A program made the position numbers and the translations under genes. The notes beneath the pieces were generated by a model. It was not told where the DNA came from. It searched no databases and was given only the letters and a program-made list of their open reading frames with translations. This document shows, piece after piece, positions 25,386 to 36,132 of a stretch of 64,000 nucleotides of DNA (position 1 is its first letter; every line of letters begins with the position of its first letter). Where the stretch lies: positions 124,001-188,000 of the forward strand of contig JABFXY010000049.1 of assembly GCA_013361525.1 (NCBI GenBank), read 5' to 3'. This DNA is from Polyangiaceae bacterium (GTDB lineage: Bacteria; Myxococcota_A; Polyangia; Polyangiales; Polyangiaceae).

Positions 25386-26404
25386 AGCTGCGGCGATTCC
25401 ACGCGGCGGTGTGTTCTGTCGGCCTGCTTGCATGCGCATGCGGCGCGAGCCCCGCCGTCGAAACGTCGACGGGGGCGCGCGAGATCCCCATCACCGTTCA
25501 GGTTCGCGGGCGCCCCGCCCCAACGGCGGAACCGCGTACCGGCGCCGACTGGCGATGCACGACGGTGTCACCCGTCGTGCAAGCGGACCTCGAGCGCGAG
25601 ATGCGAAAGCGGCATCACCCGCATACCGAGACGACGAAGCTCGTCGTGACCTGGGCATGTCCGAAGTCGCCGGTGAACGAGGTCGTCTATCAACGAATCG
25701 ACAATGGTGGGCTCCGGATCCTTCGACTCCGGCGTGTGGCGGCGGGTTTCGAGGCGCTGCGCCTCGCGATCGACGAATACGGATCGCAATCGAAGTTGGC
25801 GGTACAGCGCGCAGTCCTCCGCCTGGAGCAAGGGCAGCGTATTGCCAATACCTCGGCTGCGCTGGTCGACGTGCGACTCTCGGAGGTCGACGATGGTCCG
25901 CCGGCAATCGGGTTCGGCACGACGGGCATCGGGGGGTTCTGGCATGTAGCGCTCGGGGTTCGAGACGACGCCGGCTCTGCGAGAGGGAGAGAGACGTCGG
26001 GGGAGCAAACGAGCCTCCGGCAGCTCGAACAGATCCCGCTCGCGCTCGCTCGAGCGGAGGTCGAGCGGGCGGTCGAATCCGCGGATTGGCTGATAGTGCC
26101 CGTCGACGACGAGATACGAGCTTTCGTCCTGGACCGCTTTCGCGCCTCGAAGCCGCTCGACGTCAAGAACCTCGCACTTTATGGTTTTGCGGTGCTTTTG
26201 CGCGACACGGCGCCGCCCGCGGCATTGCCGATCCTCGCCGACGCGCTGGTGCGGGTCGTTCAGGCCGACAAGGTCGATCCAGGTTCGACAGAAGCGGTCT
26301 TGCTCGCCGCGGTGAGGAGGATCTCCGGCATCGATCTCGAAAAAGATCCGCGGCCTCTGCGCGAGGCTATCCGCGAGTTTGCACGGAACAACGGAGTCAA
26401 GTGA
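25382..26404 (+). CDS. Predicted lipoprotein coupled to the TerB/Coq4-like gene
   Basis: A 340-residue protein with signal KLRRFHAAVCSVGLLACAC and lipobox LACAC. A long domain follows with no family that I recognise; it contains helical repeats in the C-terminal third (LALYGFAVLLRDTAPPAALPILADALVRV), which look like HEAT-type repeats. The GTG start overlaps the stop of the preceding gene (GTGA), so the two are made together. The function is unknown. Confidence 0.72.
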   Translation: MKLRRFHAAVCSVGLLACACGASPAVETSTGAREIPITVQVRGRPAPTAEPRTGADWRCTTVSPVVQADLEREMRKRHHPHTETTKLVVTWACPKSPVNEVVYQRIDNGGLRILRLRRVAAGFEALRLAIDEYGSQSKLAVQRAVLRLEQGQRIANTSAALVDVRLSEVDDGPPAIGFGTTGIGGFWHVALGVRDDAGSARGRETSGEQTSLRQLEQIPLALARAEVERAVESADWLIVPVDDEIRAFVLDRFRASKPLDVKNLALYGFAVLLRDTAPPAALPILADALVRVVQADKVDPGSTEAVLLAAVRRISGIDLEKDPRPLREAIREFARNNGVK

Positions 26405-26501
26405 TGTTTGATGCGGCGGACGCCACGAGGATCGATCTCGTCGGCGCCCGCCGTTCCCATCGTCGTATCGAGCGCGGCGCGACATCACCGCGCAACCAAC
26501 A

Positions 26502-26741
26502 TCAGTTGCACACCTCGCACTCGTCTTCGCACGTGTCTTCGCTGCACGACTGGCCTTCCTTGCCCTCGGTCGTGCACTCGCAGGCGCCGTTGATGCATTC
26601 GTGGAACGACGAGCATTCCGTCGAGCTGCCGCTGCCGCCCTCCGATCCATCATCCGAATCGTCGCCCCCGTCGTCTCCACAACCGACGAACACGACAACG
26701 GCAAACAACGACGTCAGCAGCGCGAGAGTCTTCTTCATCAT
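26502..26741 (-). CDS. Small cysteine-rich lipoprotein
   Basis: A protein of about 79 residues. The signal MMKKTLALLTSLFAVVVFVGC has lipobox VFVGC, then a run rich in Asp, Gly and Ser. The last 40 residues hold nine cysteines (CSSFHECINGACEC ... CSEDTCEDECEVC), so a disulfide-rich surface domain is likely. Tandem ATG codons at 26741 and 26738 follow AAGGTG, which makes either start possible. A similar small Cys-rich lipoprotein is encoded at 31304. The function is unknown. Confidence 0.75.
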   Translation of the reverse strand: MMKKTLALLTSLFAVVVFVGCGDDGGDDSDDGSEGGSGSSTECSSFHECINGACECTTEGKEGQSCSEDTCEDECEVCN

Positions 26742-26901
26742 CTTCACCTTGGTCGAGATGCGCCGGTGGGGACCGGGCGCGCGTCATACGCCGTGCAGTG
26801 GCGCGGCGTTCCCATTTCGTTGCGGGGCTTTCGACGTACGAGACCCGACAATGGCGTCATCTTTTTTTCCGTGAGCAGGGTTTCGGCGCAAAGGGCCCTC
26901 T

Positions 26902-28578
26902 TCAGAATGCGTACAGGCGGCTCGGCCCGTATCCGAGCCCATCGACACGCGATCGCAGCTTCCCGGTGGTGAGATCCATCGCAACGAACCACGCTCGGGT
27001 CGCGCCGTGGACGAGGAGCAGGAGATCGCCCTTACGCTCTCGGACCTCGAAGTCCCAAGGCAGGAAGTCGGCGGGCGCCTGACCCGCCGGCGCGGTGACA
27101 TCGCGCTCGAAGACGACCTCGCCCGTCGTCGGCTCGAGGACGAACACGCGCGCATCGACCGTTCCGCGCGCGGCATCGGTCGCCACCATCGCGTCGCGAA
27201 AACGAATGACGACAATCTTCCCGCCGACGAGACGGGCGATGGTCCCCGGGCGGTCGCGACCTGCCTTCACCGTCGACAGCACGTTTCCGTTCGGCGCGAG
27301 CACGTCGAATTGGTCGTCGCCTACCAATCTGACGAGCCCCACGAGGCGACCCTTTTCATCCTCCAGGATCCGAGCGCGGCCCGTCACGTCGACGACGGTG
27401 CGCCCATCCGCGATCGACACCACACTCGTCTTCGGCGTCGGATCGAACGGGGACGGTGAGCACAGCACCCAATGCGACCGCCCTACCTCACAGGGGCTCT
27501 TGTCGATGAACGTCTCGAGCGGGGAAAATGGCCGCGACCGATCGCGCGACAGAACCGGCCGTTCTGCCACCTTCGGAACCCAGCGCTGCGAAAACGTCAC
27601 GCGGCCCGAATCGTCGAGGCAGCGAATCGCATACTCCTCGATACGCGCGACTGGGCTCACCCGCCGCTCTTCGGCGGCGCAAAGATGTTTTCCGGTCGCG
27701 CTGGCGCTCAACGTTGTCGTGGAATCGGTGAGCTGGGGGCGGTGCCGCGCGATTTCCATCTTCATGTCCGGGTCGATGACGACCAGCTCGCGATCCGGAT
27801 CGACCAGCGCAATTTTCGTCCCGAATGTTTCCAGCGCCGTATGCGAAGGCAGCCTGACGATGCTGCGCGACGACGGAGTCGTATCCCGTATTCGCTCGAT
27901 TGCATCGTCGCGAACGAGCCACGTCTCGCCGGCCACCGGCGAGAGCGGCCGCGCGTCGAACGAGCCGAGGCTCTCGATTCGTCCGGTATCTTTGGCTATC
28001 CGGATCGATTGTCGCGACCCCACCGGAAGGATGGAGTCACCGACCAACACGGACCCCGGCGCGTCGAACGGCCCAGCCATGTGCGTCGCCGTCCACCTCT
28101 GCGTGCCGGTCTGCGCGTCGAATGCGGTCCAGACTCGCTCCGATTGAAAGCCTGCTTCGAAACAGGCACTTCGACCCGTCGCCGGCTCTTCACAATGGCT
28201 CGTCGTCGCGACATAGAGCGTGCTCTCGTCACGCAGAGTCTCCAGCACGTGCAACTTCGCCATGCTGGGGGTCTTCTTCGCAATGGGTGGCAACGGCGCC
28301 GCGCGAACGTCGGCTGTCTCCGCGCGAATCCGGTAGTCGTCGAGATCCACGATACGCCCGTCGACGAAGATCCAATCCGGCTCGCTCGCTTTTTTGTCCG
28401 CGCGTGGTTCGGTGGACGCAAACGCGCTGGGGATGCGTGCTTCCGACGACCCGTTCGTCTCGACGTCGCCCGATGATGAAGCATCGCGTAGACCGTCGCT
28501 GCAGCCGCAGGCCATTGCGACTCCGATGACGACCGCGACGATGCTCGAAACCCTATATTGATGCCGATAGGCTCGCAT
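26902..28578 (-). CDS. PQQ-like beta-propeller lipoprotein
   Basis: A 558-residue predicted lipoprotein (signal RVSSIVAVVIGVAMACGC). The body has repeated propeller blades with phrases such as VWTAFDAQTGTQRWTATHMAG, VAMDLTTGKLRSRVDGLG and VFVLEPTTGEVVFERDV. These are PQQ/WD40-like repeats of the type in outer-membrane BamB-like and dehydrogenase-related proteins. No PQQ-binding residues can be assigned, so it is probably a binding scaffold. It is monocistronic and divergent from the gene at 28651. Confidence 0.8.
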   Translation of the reverse strand: MRAYRHQYRVSSIVAVVIGVAMACGCSDGLRDASSSGDVETNGSSEARIPSAFASTEPRADKKASEPDWIFVDGRIVDLDDYRIRAETADVRAAPLPPIAKKTPSMAKLHVLETLRDESTLYVATTSHCEEPATGRSACFEAGFQSERVWTAFDAQTGTQRWTATHMAGPFDAPGSVLVGDSILPVGSRQSIRIAKDTGRIESLGSFDARPLSPVAGETWLVRDDAIERIRDTTPSSRSIVRLPSHTALETFGTKIALVDPDRELVVIDPDMKMEIARHRPQLTDSTTTLSASATGKHLCAAEERRVSPVARIEEYAIRCLDDSGRVTFSQRWVPKVAERPVLSRDRSRPFSPLETFIDKSPCEVGRSHWVLCSPSPFDPTPKTSVVSIADGRTVVDVTGRARILEDEKGRLVGLVRLVGDDQFDVLAPNGNVLSTVKAGRDRPGTIARLVGGKIVVIRFRDAMVATDAARGTVDARVFVLEPTTGEVVFERDVTAPAGQAPADFLPWDFEVRERKGDLLLLVHGATRAWFVAMDLTTGKLRSRVDGLGYGPSRLYAF

Positions 28579-28650
28579 GACGGAGCCATGTCGCGACGTG
28601 TCGTTGATTCGTGACCGAACGAGCTGGGTGAAACGGGTAGCATCGCGACC

Positions 28651-29121
28651 GTGCTCCGCCCCGCGCTGCGCGCCCTCGTCGGACTCTTCATCGGGCTCTC
28701 GGCGTGCACCGGCGCGAATGCAACTCGCTCCGGCAAAGAGCTCACGGCTCGTACGGGAGCATCACTCCCGGACGAGCTCATCGGTGACTTCGAATGCCGG
28801 GGCACGGCATCGATCATGACCGTGACGCTCCGCCATGACGGCCGCTTCCGCATCCACGAGACACAGATATTGCGTCACGATCGTTGGCAGCGGGTCGAGG
28901 CCCCCGAGCCATGCGATCCCTGGGGCCTGGCCCGCTTCAAAGACGGCGTTCTCGAGCTCGAGTCGAAGCCCGAGACATGTGAACAGCTCGGCGACCCCAT
29001 CACGTTGGCGCACCCGACGAGCATCCTCGAGATTCGAGAGGCCGACGCGCGCCATTTCGTCGCCGACGAGCTGACCTGTGAGCGGACGAGCCCAATCGAG
29101 CCGCCGTCGGTGGCACAATAG
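28651..29121 (+). CDS. Small predicted lipoprotein, unknown function
   Basis: A 156-residue protein starting with GTG. Signal LRPALRALVGLFIGLSAC with lipobox GLSAC; the mature part has DELIGDFECRG and a beta-rich pattern (IMTVTLRHDGRFRIHETQIL), like a lipocalin or META-type small domain, but I cannot assign a family. Four bases separate it from the next gene, so the two are one transcript. Confidence 0.7.
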   Translation: MLRPALRALVGLFIGLSACTGANATRSGKELTARTGASLPDELIGDFECRGTASIMTVTLRHDGRFRIHETQILRHDRWQRVEAPEPCDPWGLARFKDGVLELESKPETCEQLGDPITLAHPTSILEIREADARHFVADELTCERTSPIEPPSVAQ

Positions 29122-29125
29122 CGCG

Positions 29126-29656
29126 ATGGTTTGCGTTCGCTCGGCTTGGTGGATGCTCGTTTGCGTCGTTGCGTGCACGCCCGGCGCCGGTGATGCAAAC
29201 GTGGATATCGCAACGGTCACGCTGACGGCCACCGCAGCGCCGGTCGACGGCGCCGACCGCGCGAGCCCCTCGTCTCGTGCATCCACTGCGACCGCGTCAG
29301 CCGCCGCAAAGGCCGACACCCAAGAGCCAGAATACGAGATCGCGAGCGCACGCGCGACGCCGCAATCCACGGCCACATCGTCGGTGCCACCCGCCGTCTT
29401 GATGCAGGCGAAACAATTGTTCGCCGAAGGCGTGCATGCATTTCAGGCGGGCGAGGCGAAGAAGGCGCGCTTGCTCTTCGAGCAGGCGTACGCGATCGCG
29501 CCGTTGCCTCAGGTCTTGTTCAACATGGGCCAAGCTGCACGTTCGGAAGGTAACCTGACACTCGCGTGCGAGACCTTCCAACGATATGTCGACGAGGCTC
29601 ATCCCGACGCTGCGCGCATCGCCGAGCTCAAGAAGGATTGTCCGCACCTTCATTGA
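29126..29656 (+). CDS. TPR-containing lipoprotein
   Basis: A 176-residue predicted lipoprotein; signal VCVRSAWWMLVCVVAC with lipobox CVVAC. After an Ala/Thr/Ser-rich linker, the last 75 residues contain tetratricopeptide-like helices (AKQLFAEGVHAFQAGEAKKARLLFEQAYAI and QVLFNMGQAARSEGNLTLACETFQRYV). Such short TPR lipoproteins are common in myxobacteria and may act as envelope adaptors. It is cotranscribed with the gene before it and converges on a kinase gene. Confidence 0.78.
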   Translation: MVCVRSAWWMLVCVVACTPGAGDANVDIATVTLTATAAPVDGADRASPSSRASTATASAAAKADTQEPEYEIASARATPQSTATSSVPPAVLMQAKQLFAEGVHAFQAGEAKKARLLFEQAYAIAPLPQVLFNMGQAARSEGNLTLACETFQRYVDEAHPDAARIAELKKDCPHLH

Positions 29657-29677
29657 GGGCGCTGCGCGCTCGCGATC

Positions 29678-31156
<1,479 letters not shown>

Positions 31157-31303
31157 TCCCCCCACTGTAGCTCAATCAGGTAAACTCGAAACACCAACTC
31201 GCAAGTGCGAGCGCCACAGCTCACCCTGAAGAGTGTGGCAGTGTAGCAATCGAAGTTGGGATTGAGGTGATTGCGTCGGCTAGCTAGCCGGGACGCGTGC
31301 AAT

Positions 31304-31591
31304 TCAGAGACAGGCGAGCGCCGTCGTCTCACCAAACGACACGCACGAAAATCCGAGATCACACTGCTCGAGGAGCGCGTCACATCCACACGGATCGCTC
31401 TCGTCGCACTCGGCGGGCAGCTCCTGGCAAGTCGGCGTGTCGTCTCCGGCGTCGAAGCAATACATCCCGCTGCCGCACTCGTCTCCTTGCTCGCAAGGGT
31501 CGCCGACCGCCGGCCCGCACGCAGCTGCCAGCATGGGGACCGAGAGGACGGCGAGGGCCGCAGCAGCACGAAGGACGTTGCGCTTCATCAT
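31304..31591 (-). CDS. Small cysteine-rich lipoprotein
   Basis: A protein of about 95 residues. Signal MKRNVLRAAAALAVLSVPMLAAAC with lipobox LAAAC. The mature part has ten further cysteines (CEQGDECGSGMYC, CQELPAEC, CGCDALLEQCDLGFSC and a final C), typical of disulfide-rich secreted domains in myxobacteria. GGAGG precedes tandem ATG codons at 31591 and 31588; either could be used. It is comparable in design to the gene at 26502. The function is unknown. Confidence 0.78.
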   Translation of the reverse strand: MMKRNVLRAAAALAVLSVPMLAAACGPAVGDPCEQGDECGSGMYCFDAGDDTPTCQELPAECDESDPCGCDALLEQCDLGFSCVSFGETTALACL

Positions 31592-31654
31592 GGAGCCTCC
31601 AAGGCGATGAGGGTTCGGTTGGGAGTCGCTTCGCGCGAGCTCCCAGCATGCCCG

Positions 31655-33007
31655 CTATCGTAGGGCTTCTTCGAGCGCGGCGGCCAAACCAAGGAGGTCG
31701 CGGTCACTGCCACGACGAGCGACGAGCTGGACGCCGATCGGCCAACCCTCGCGCGAGCGACCCGCGGGAAGCGTCACCGCCGGGTGTCCGGACGCATTGA
31801 ACAGCGCGGTAAACGCGCCGATCGGCGCGGCCTGGCGAAAAACGCCCTCGCCGTCGAGGCCGCGGAACGCACCGACACGCGGCGGGCCCATCGCGACCGT
31901 GGGTGTGATCAAAGCGTGCATATCGCCGAATGCCGCGTCGACCCGTGCTTGCAGATGTTGTTGGCGAAGGATCGCGTCGGCGTTCGTGACGCGGGCACCA
32001 TGCTCGCGCATCCACCGCGTGGTCGGCTCGAGCAGTCGTGAAGCAAACGGCGGAAGGGGCACGTTTCTCACCATCCGCGCCATGAGCGGAATGAACTCGT
32101 CGACCTCGCCCTGTACGGGCGTGAGCTCTTCCACTCGATGCCCGAGCGCTTCGAGCTTCGAGGCGGCGGTGCGCACGGCTCGGTCGACCTCGGGATCGAC
32201 GGCGACGAGCGGCGAACGTGACAACAAGCCGACTCGTAGACCCTTCGGCCTACGCTCGTACCCGGCGAGGAAAGAGCCGTCGGCCGGTCGGTCGCGGTGA
32301 TGAGGGCGGCCGGCGAGCACGTCCAAAAATGCGGCGGCATCGCGGACCGTTCGCGCGAGTGGACCTGTCGAGCTGATGCGCGCGCGATCGAATGCTCCAT
32401 ACGGATGTGGAAGAGCCCCGCGGGACGCTTTGAACCCGACGAGCCCGCAGAATGCAGCCGGAATGCGGATCGAACCGCCGCCGTCGGAGCCCGGCGCGAT
32501 CGGAATCATGTCGGCGCCGACCGCCGCGCCGGAGCCGCCGCTCGACCCGCCCGAATAGCGGGTTGTATCGATCGGATTGCGGGTCGGCGGATGAATCTGG
32601 TTGTCGACGAACGCCAATATCGTCAACTCGCTCGTCGCGAGCTTTCCGAAGAAGACGAAGCCTGCGCGCCGGCATGCGCTCGCGACCGCACCGTCGAATG
32701 GTGAATACACCCACGAGAGCGCTCGAGACCCGACGCGGGAGAAACAGAATCGGAGGTTTTCGTGGTCTTTGATGCCGGTCGGCAAACCGCAAAAGACAGG
32801 CGGGTCCGCAGGCCTCCGCGACAGCTCGTAATCGGCGCGACGCGCCTCTTCCAGCGCACGCTCTTCGTGGAGCTCGACGAACGCGGAGAGCTCCGCGTTC
32901 ACCCGCGCGATGTTGTCGAGGTAATGGCGGCAGAGCTCCACCGAGCCGAGGGCGCGCCGACGCACGAGCGCGGCGATGTCGAGTGCGGAGGCGGGAAGGT
33001 CGAGCAT
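31655..33007 (-). CDS. Amidase signature family enzyme
   Basis: A 450-residue amidase that hydrolyses an amide bond. The Ser-cisSer-Lys triad is intact: K80 in LPTGIKD, cis-Ser S155 in YSGGSSGGSG and nucleophile S179 in GSDGGGSIRIPA, with the 24-residue S155-S179 spacing of the family. Full family length. Related enzymes include aliphatic amidases, 6-aminohexanoate-cyclic-dimer hydrolase and GatA; no GatB or GatC is nearby, so a tRNA role is unlikely. No signal peptide. It stands alone. Confidence 0.92.
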   Translation of the reverse strand: MLDLPASALDIAALVRRRALGSVELCRHYLDNIARVNAELSAFVELHEERALEEARRADYELSRRPADPPVFCGLPTGIKDHENLRFCFSRVGSRALSWVYSPFDGAVASACRRAGFVFFGKLATSELTILAFVDNQIHPPTRNPIDTTRYSGGSSGGSGAAVGADMIPIAPGSDGGGSIRIPAAFCGLVGFKASRGALPHPYGAFDRARISSTGPLARTVRDAAAFLDVLAGRPHHRDRPADGSFLAGYERRPKGLRVGLLSRSPLVAVDPEVDRAVRTAASKLEALGHRVEELTPVQGEVDEFIPLMARMVRNVPLPPFASRLLEPTTRWMREHGARVTNADAILRQQHLQARVDAAFGDMHALITPTVAMGPPRVGAFRGLDGEGVFRQAAPIGAFTALFNASGHPAVTLPAGRSREGWPIGVQLVARRGSDRDLLGLAAALEEALR

Positions 33008-33199
33008 GGCGTCGTCCGAACGAGAGGCACTGGCGCTCTCTTGACCGGATTGTGCGGCGCGCCGAGCTCCTGGTCCATGTCGCCCTTTGCACCGCTGCGC
33101 CCTGACGGAGGTTGCATCGCCCTTGTGCCAGCGCGTGCCAGGACGGTACCCTGGGAAGGCGATTTAGCCATGAATTTACCTATTCTCCGTGGTTCCGCG

Positions 33200-33964
33200 A
33201 TGGCACGACTTTGGCCCTGGGGTCCGGTGATGAATGCCTCGCTCCCCCTCGCATTGCTTTCGGCGCTCACCCTCACGCTCGCGGTCGGCTGCGACGCGAC
33301 GGTCACCGACGGCGACGACGACCCGCAGTGCGAAGACGGTGCGTGTCAGTGCCCTGCCGATGGCTGCCCGGCGTCGTGCCCGGTATCCCAACCCGCCGAC
33401 GGAGAACCCTGCAACGTCGACATGCTCGAGTGCTCGTATCCTCAGACCGAGGGCGGCGAATGTGTCTCCATCTTTCGATGTGAGCCCGTCTATCCGGAGG
33501 CGGGCGCTCCGAGCCAATGGTCCTACGTGACCGACAGCGGCGACTGCGAACAATGTTTGGCCGCGCCGGCGTGCGCAGACTTCGAAGAGCAAGTCGACTC
33601 GTGTGAAGGCGTGGACCCGTCGCTCTACGACTGTCACTCGGTGACGACGTGCGGACAAACCATCTATTGCATCCAATCCACGTGCGACTTGCCGCCCGCT
33701 TGTGATCCCGGCGATACGCCGACGAACGAGTGCCCGCCGGGCGGCTGTTATGTCGTCGAATCGTGCGGCTCGACGGTGGCGTGCGTCGATAGCGCCCTTC
33801 CCCAACACGGATGTCCGCCCGTCGAACCGGAACCCGGAATGGTCTGCGACGGCAGCGTCTTCTTCTGTGATTATCCGGACGGGCGGAGTTGTTTCTCGAG
33901 CTACTCCTGCACCGACGGCGGCGAGTGGGAGTGGGCGGGCGGCGGCTGCAAAGAGCCCGCCTGA
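33200..33964 (+). CDS. Cysteine-rich predicted lipoprotein
   Basis: A protein of about 254 residues. Signal ASLPLALLSALTLTLAVGC with lipobox LAVGC. The mature part has about 30 cysteines in repeated short units (CQCPADGCPASCPV, CEQCLAAPACADFEEQ, CHSVTTCGQTIYCIQSTC, CPPGGCYVVESCGSTVAC), so it is a rigid disulfide-rich surface protein. It has no named domain that I recognise. The start is uncertain: 33200 supplies a positive charge before the signal core; 33170 and 33230 are also in frame. A hairpin follows the stop. Confidence 0.78.
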   Translation: MARLWPWGPVMNASLPLALLSALTLTLAVGCDATVTDGDDDPQCEDGACQCPADGCPASCPVSQPADGEPCNVDMLECSYPQTEGGECVSIFRCEPVYPEAGAPSQWSYVTDSGDCEQCLAAPACADFEEQVDSCEGVDPSLYDCHSVTTCGQTIYCIQSTCDLPPACDPGDTPTNECPPGGCYVVESCGSTVACVDSALPQHGCPPVEPEPGMVCDGSVFFCDYPDGRSCFSSYSCTDGGEWEWAGGGCKEPA

Positions 33965-33976
33965 CAGCCAATCGAG

Positions 33977-34002
33977 AGGCTCGGTTGTTGCACGCCGAGC
34001 CT
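33977..34002 (+). terminator. Hairpin after the Cys-rich lipoprotein gene
   Basis: AGGCTCGG (33977-33984) pairs with CCGAGCCT (33995-34002). A T run comes only 15 bases later, so termination strength is uncertain. Confidence 0.5.
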
Positions 34003-34344
34003 TCGTCGTGGGCGTGTTTTTTCGGCAGGATGTGGCGTGTCAACTTTGCCCCAGCCCCGACGGTTGGGGTTGGCGCGCCTTCCTCGGGGTGGAGCCGTCG
34101 CATCCAGCCGCGCGGCGAACCTACATTCAGCGGCGGCCGGGGCCTTCACTGGAGCATGTCGCGGGCAGTTGGGGCTCCGAGGCCCTGAATCAAAAATGGT
34201 GGTTCATGCTCGAGTGCCAACACGGACGCGAGGATCTCGCGTTCGACGAGCTCGCTGCGGCGGCCGACGATCTCAATGCAATGATGCCGCTGTGAGGCGC
34301 CCGGGCGCCTCAGTCTCGGAGCCGCCGGCGTGGCAGATTCGTCG
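34003..34344. other. Intergenic region without a supportable gene
   Basis: About 340 bases between two convergent genes. A plus-strand open frame ends at 34295 with a plausible-looking peptide end but has no start or ribosome site that I trust. I see nothing else here. Confidence 0.5.
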
Positions 34345-35112
34345 TCACCAAGAGCGCCACTCGTAGCCGGTCGCAAACCCGAAGCCGAAGGTAATCCCGA
34401 CGAAGGCCGGCTCGCGCTGCACCCCCTCGAAGTCGGCGACGAGGTGTCGTGTGTCGACGCAGATGGCCGCGCCGATCTCGATACAGATTTCGCTGCGAAT
34501 CACCTCCCAGGGCTCCGACATGAAGATGTGGTCGTATTGAATCCGCGCCGCGACGATCTCCCATAACAGGACGGAGATAAAACCCAGTTGCGGCGCGCCG
34601 GCGAAATCCGCCACGGCGTCTGCCGCGAAGGCGCGGCCGGCGGACGCGAGGCCGCCGCGCGCACCGATGTCGAAGTGGAGCGAGCTCTCCGGATTGGACT
34701 CGCCCTGGCCGTGGAATTGGTACCCCACGGTGGCGACCGGCAGCTCGAGGAGCATGAGCCCGGTATAGGGGTTTCGCTCGACGCCCCCGTCGAATCCGCC
34801 GCGCAACAAGAGGTGATGCTCGCCGTCGAAGAACGCCGCGCCACCTTCGACCGCCAGCTCCGCTTCGCCGGCCCAGCCGCGTGTGTTGCCCCCGAGGAAC
34901 AGGTCGGCGTGTCCCCATATCGTGAAGAGCTCGTCGGTCTCCGCCGCGCTCACCGTCCCGCCGAGCCCTCCGACCGTCCCGCCGACGGTTTCGGTCGCGT
35001 CGGTCGGCGCGACCCGTCCACCGACGACGAATGCGGTGTTGGCCGTGCGCTCGGTGATGCACCCCGGACCGAGCATCACCACGAGCCCCATCGTCGCGAG
35101 CAACTGCCTCAT
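34345..35112 (-). CDS. Predicted lipoprotein, outer-membrane-like beta-rich protein
   Basis: A 255-residue protein. Signal MRQLLATMGLVVMLGPGC with lipobox LGPGC. The mature part alternates hydrophobic and polar residues in beta-strand style (HHLLLRGGFDGGVERNPYTGLMLLELPVATVGYQF, split by Gly) and ends in FGFGFATGYEWRSW with a C-terminal aromatic, like a small outer-membrane barrel or surface protein. I cannot assign a family. It diverges from the YdcF-type gene by 40 bases. Confidence 0.68.
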   Translation of the reverse strand: MRQLLATMGLVVMLGPGCITERTANTAFVVGGRVAPTDATETVGGTVGGLGGTVSAAETDELFTIWGHADLFLGGNTRGWAGEAELAVEGGAAFFDGEHHLLLRGGFDGGVERNPYTGLMLLELPVATVGYQFHGQGESNPESSLHFDIGARGGLASAGRAFAADAVADFAGAPQLGFISVLLWEIVAARIQYDHIFMSEPWEVIRSEICIEIGAAICVDTRHLVADFEGVQREPAFVGITFGFGFATGYEWRSW

Positions 35113-35152
35113 CGCCGCGGAATAGTACATACACGCCGCGCGTACGCCGACC

Positions 35153-36121
35153 GTGTCGGGTACGAGAACCAGCGAATTGGTCCGCGGCATGGCGTTCGTC
35201 CTCGGAGCCGTGTTGGCCTTCGACGGCGCTCGGTCGCTCCTCGCGGGTCGCCATCCCGGAGCGCTCTGGCTCGACCTTCGATGGACGAGCGCCGCGGCGG
35301 CCACGACATTTCTCCTCCTCGCCGGCGGCGCCGTCATGGTCGGCGCCCTCGCGACCTCCATTCGCGCGAAGCGCGGCGGGGCGATCGTGGCAGCCCTGGT
35401 CGGAGCGCACGCGGCTCGCGATGCGATGGGCTGCGTGCCGCGCGCAGGCCTCCTGTCGTTCTCCGCGGCGCTCGCCCTGCTCTCCGTCGTCTTCGTTATC
35501 ACATTGCTCCATGACAAACGGCCCGAAGGGCCCGTGCGATATCGATACGTCTTCCTCGTCGCGGGCGCAGCCCTCGCCCTCGTCGCGCTGCCTGCCGCGC
35601 AGATGGCCGGTTCCGCACATGCCCGTTACGAGCGCCCCGCAGATGCGGTCGTCGTCTTGGGTGCACGGGTCTACGCCAATGGCTCTCCTTCGCTCGCGCT
35701 CGCCGATCGCGTTCACACGGCTTGCGACCTGATGAATCGAGGCCTCGCGCCCAAGCTCATTCTCTCGGGCGGCCCCGGCGACGGAGCATTCCACGAGACC
35801 GACACGATGCGCAGGATGGCTATCGAGTGCGGCGTGCCGGAAGACGCCATCGAAATCGACCGCGACGGCCTCTCGACGCGCCACACGGCACAGCACGTGG
35901 CGTCGCTGTTTGCGCGTGGCTCCGTCGACCACGGGCGCCCGAAGCCGAGGGCGCTCGTGGTCAGCCACGACTATCACCTCGCGCGGGTCCGATTCGCGTT
36001 CGATGCGTCGGGTGTCTCGGCGCTCACCGTGCCCGCCGCAGAGACCCGGCCGCTCATCGGTTGGCCCTATTTCGCCGCCCGCGAAATCCCCGGCTTTTGG
36101 GCTTACTGGGGAACGATGTAG
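35153..36121 (+). CDS. YdcF/SanA-like (DUF218) membrane protein
   Basis: A 322-residue protein with several hydrophobic segments in the first 150 residues (about 10-25, 48-68, 103-120, 132-150), followed by a DUF218 domain. This has ADAVVVLGARVYANGSPSLALADRV, ILSGGPGDGAFHETDTMRRMAIECGVP and ALVVSHDYHLARVRFAF, the standard DUF218 motifs. Related proteins (YdcF, SanA, ElyC) take part in envelope integrity. The GTG start at 35153 leaves 40 bases to the divergent gene. A DUF72 gene follows 11 bases after its stop. Confidence 0.88.
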   Translation: MSGTRTSELVRGMAFVLGAVLAFDGARSLLAGRHPGALWLDLRWTSAAAATTFLLLAGGAVMVGALATSIRAKRGGAIVAALVGAHAARDAMGCVPRAGLLSFSAALALLSVVFVITLLHDKRPEGPVRYRYVFLVAGAALALVALPAAQMAGSAHARYERPADAVVVLGARVYANGSPSLALADRVHTACDLMNRGLAPKLILSGGPGDGAFHETDTMRRMAIECGVPEDAIEIDRDGLSTRHTAQHVASLFARGSVDHGRPKPRALVVSHDYHLARVRFAFDASGVSALTVPAAETRPLIGWPYFAAREIPGFWAYWGTM

Positions 36122-36132
36122 CATCGCGGCCG

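Noticed and set aside
33702-34295. Plus-strand open frame running past the Cys-rich lipoprotein gene
   Set aside because: It overlaps the real gene in another frame, and the free part has no start with a ribosome site.
34310-36124. Long minus-strand frame (604 codons) opposite the YdcF-type gene
   Set aside because: Shadow of the DUF218 gene. Only the separate lipoprotein frame at 34345-35112 looks real.
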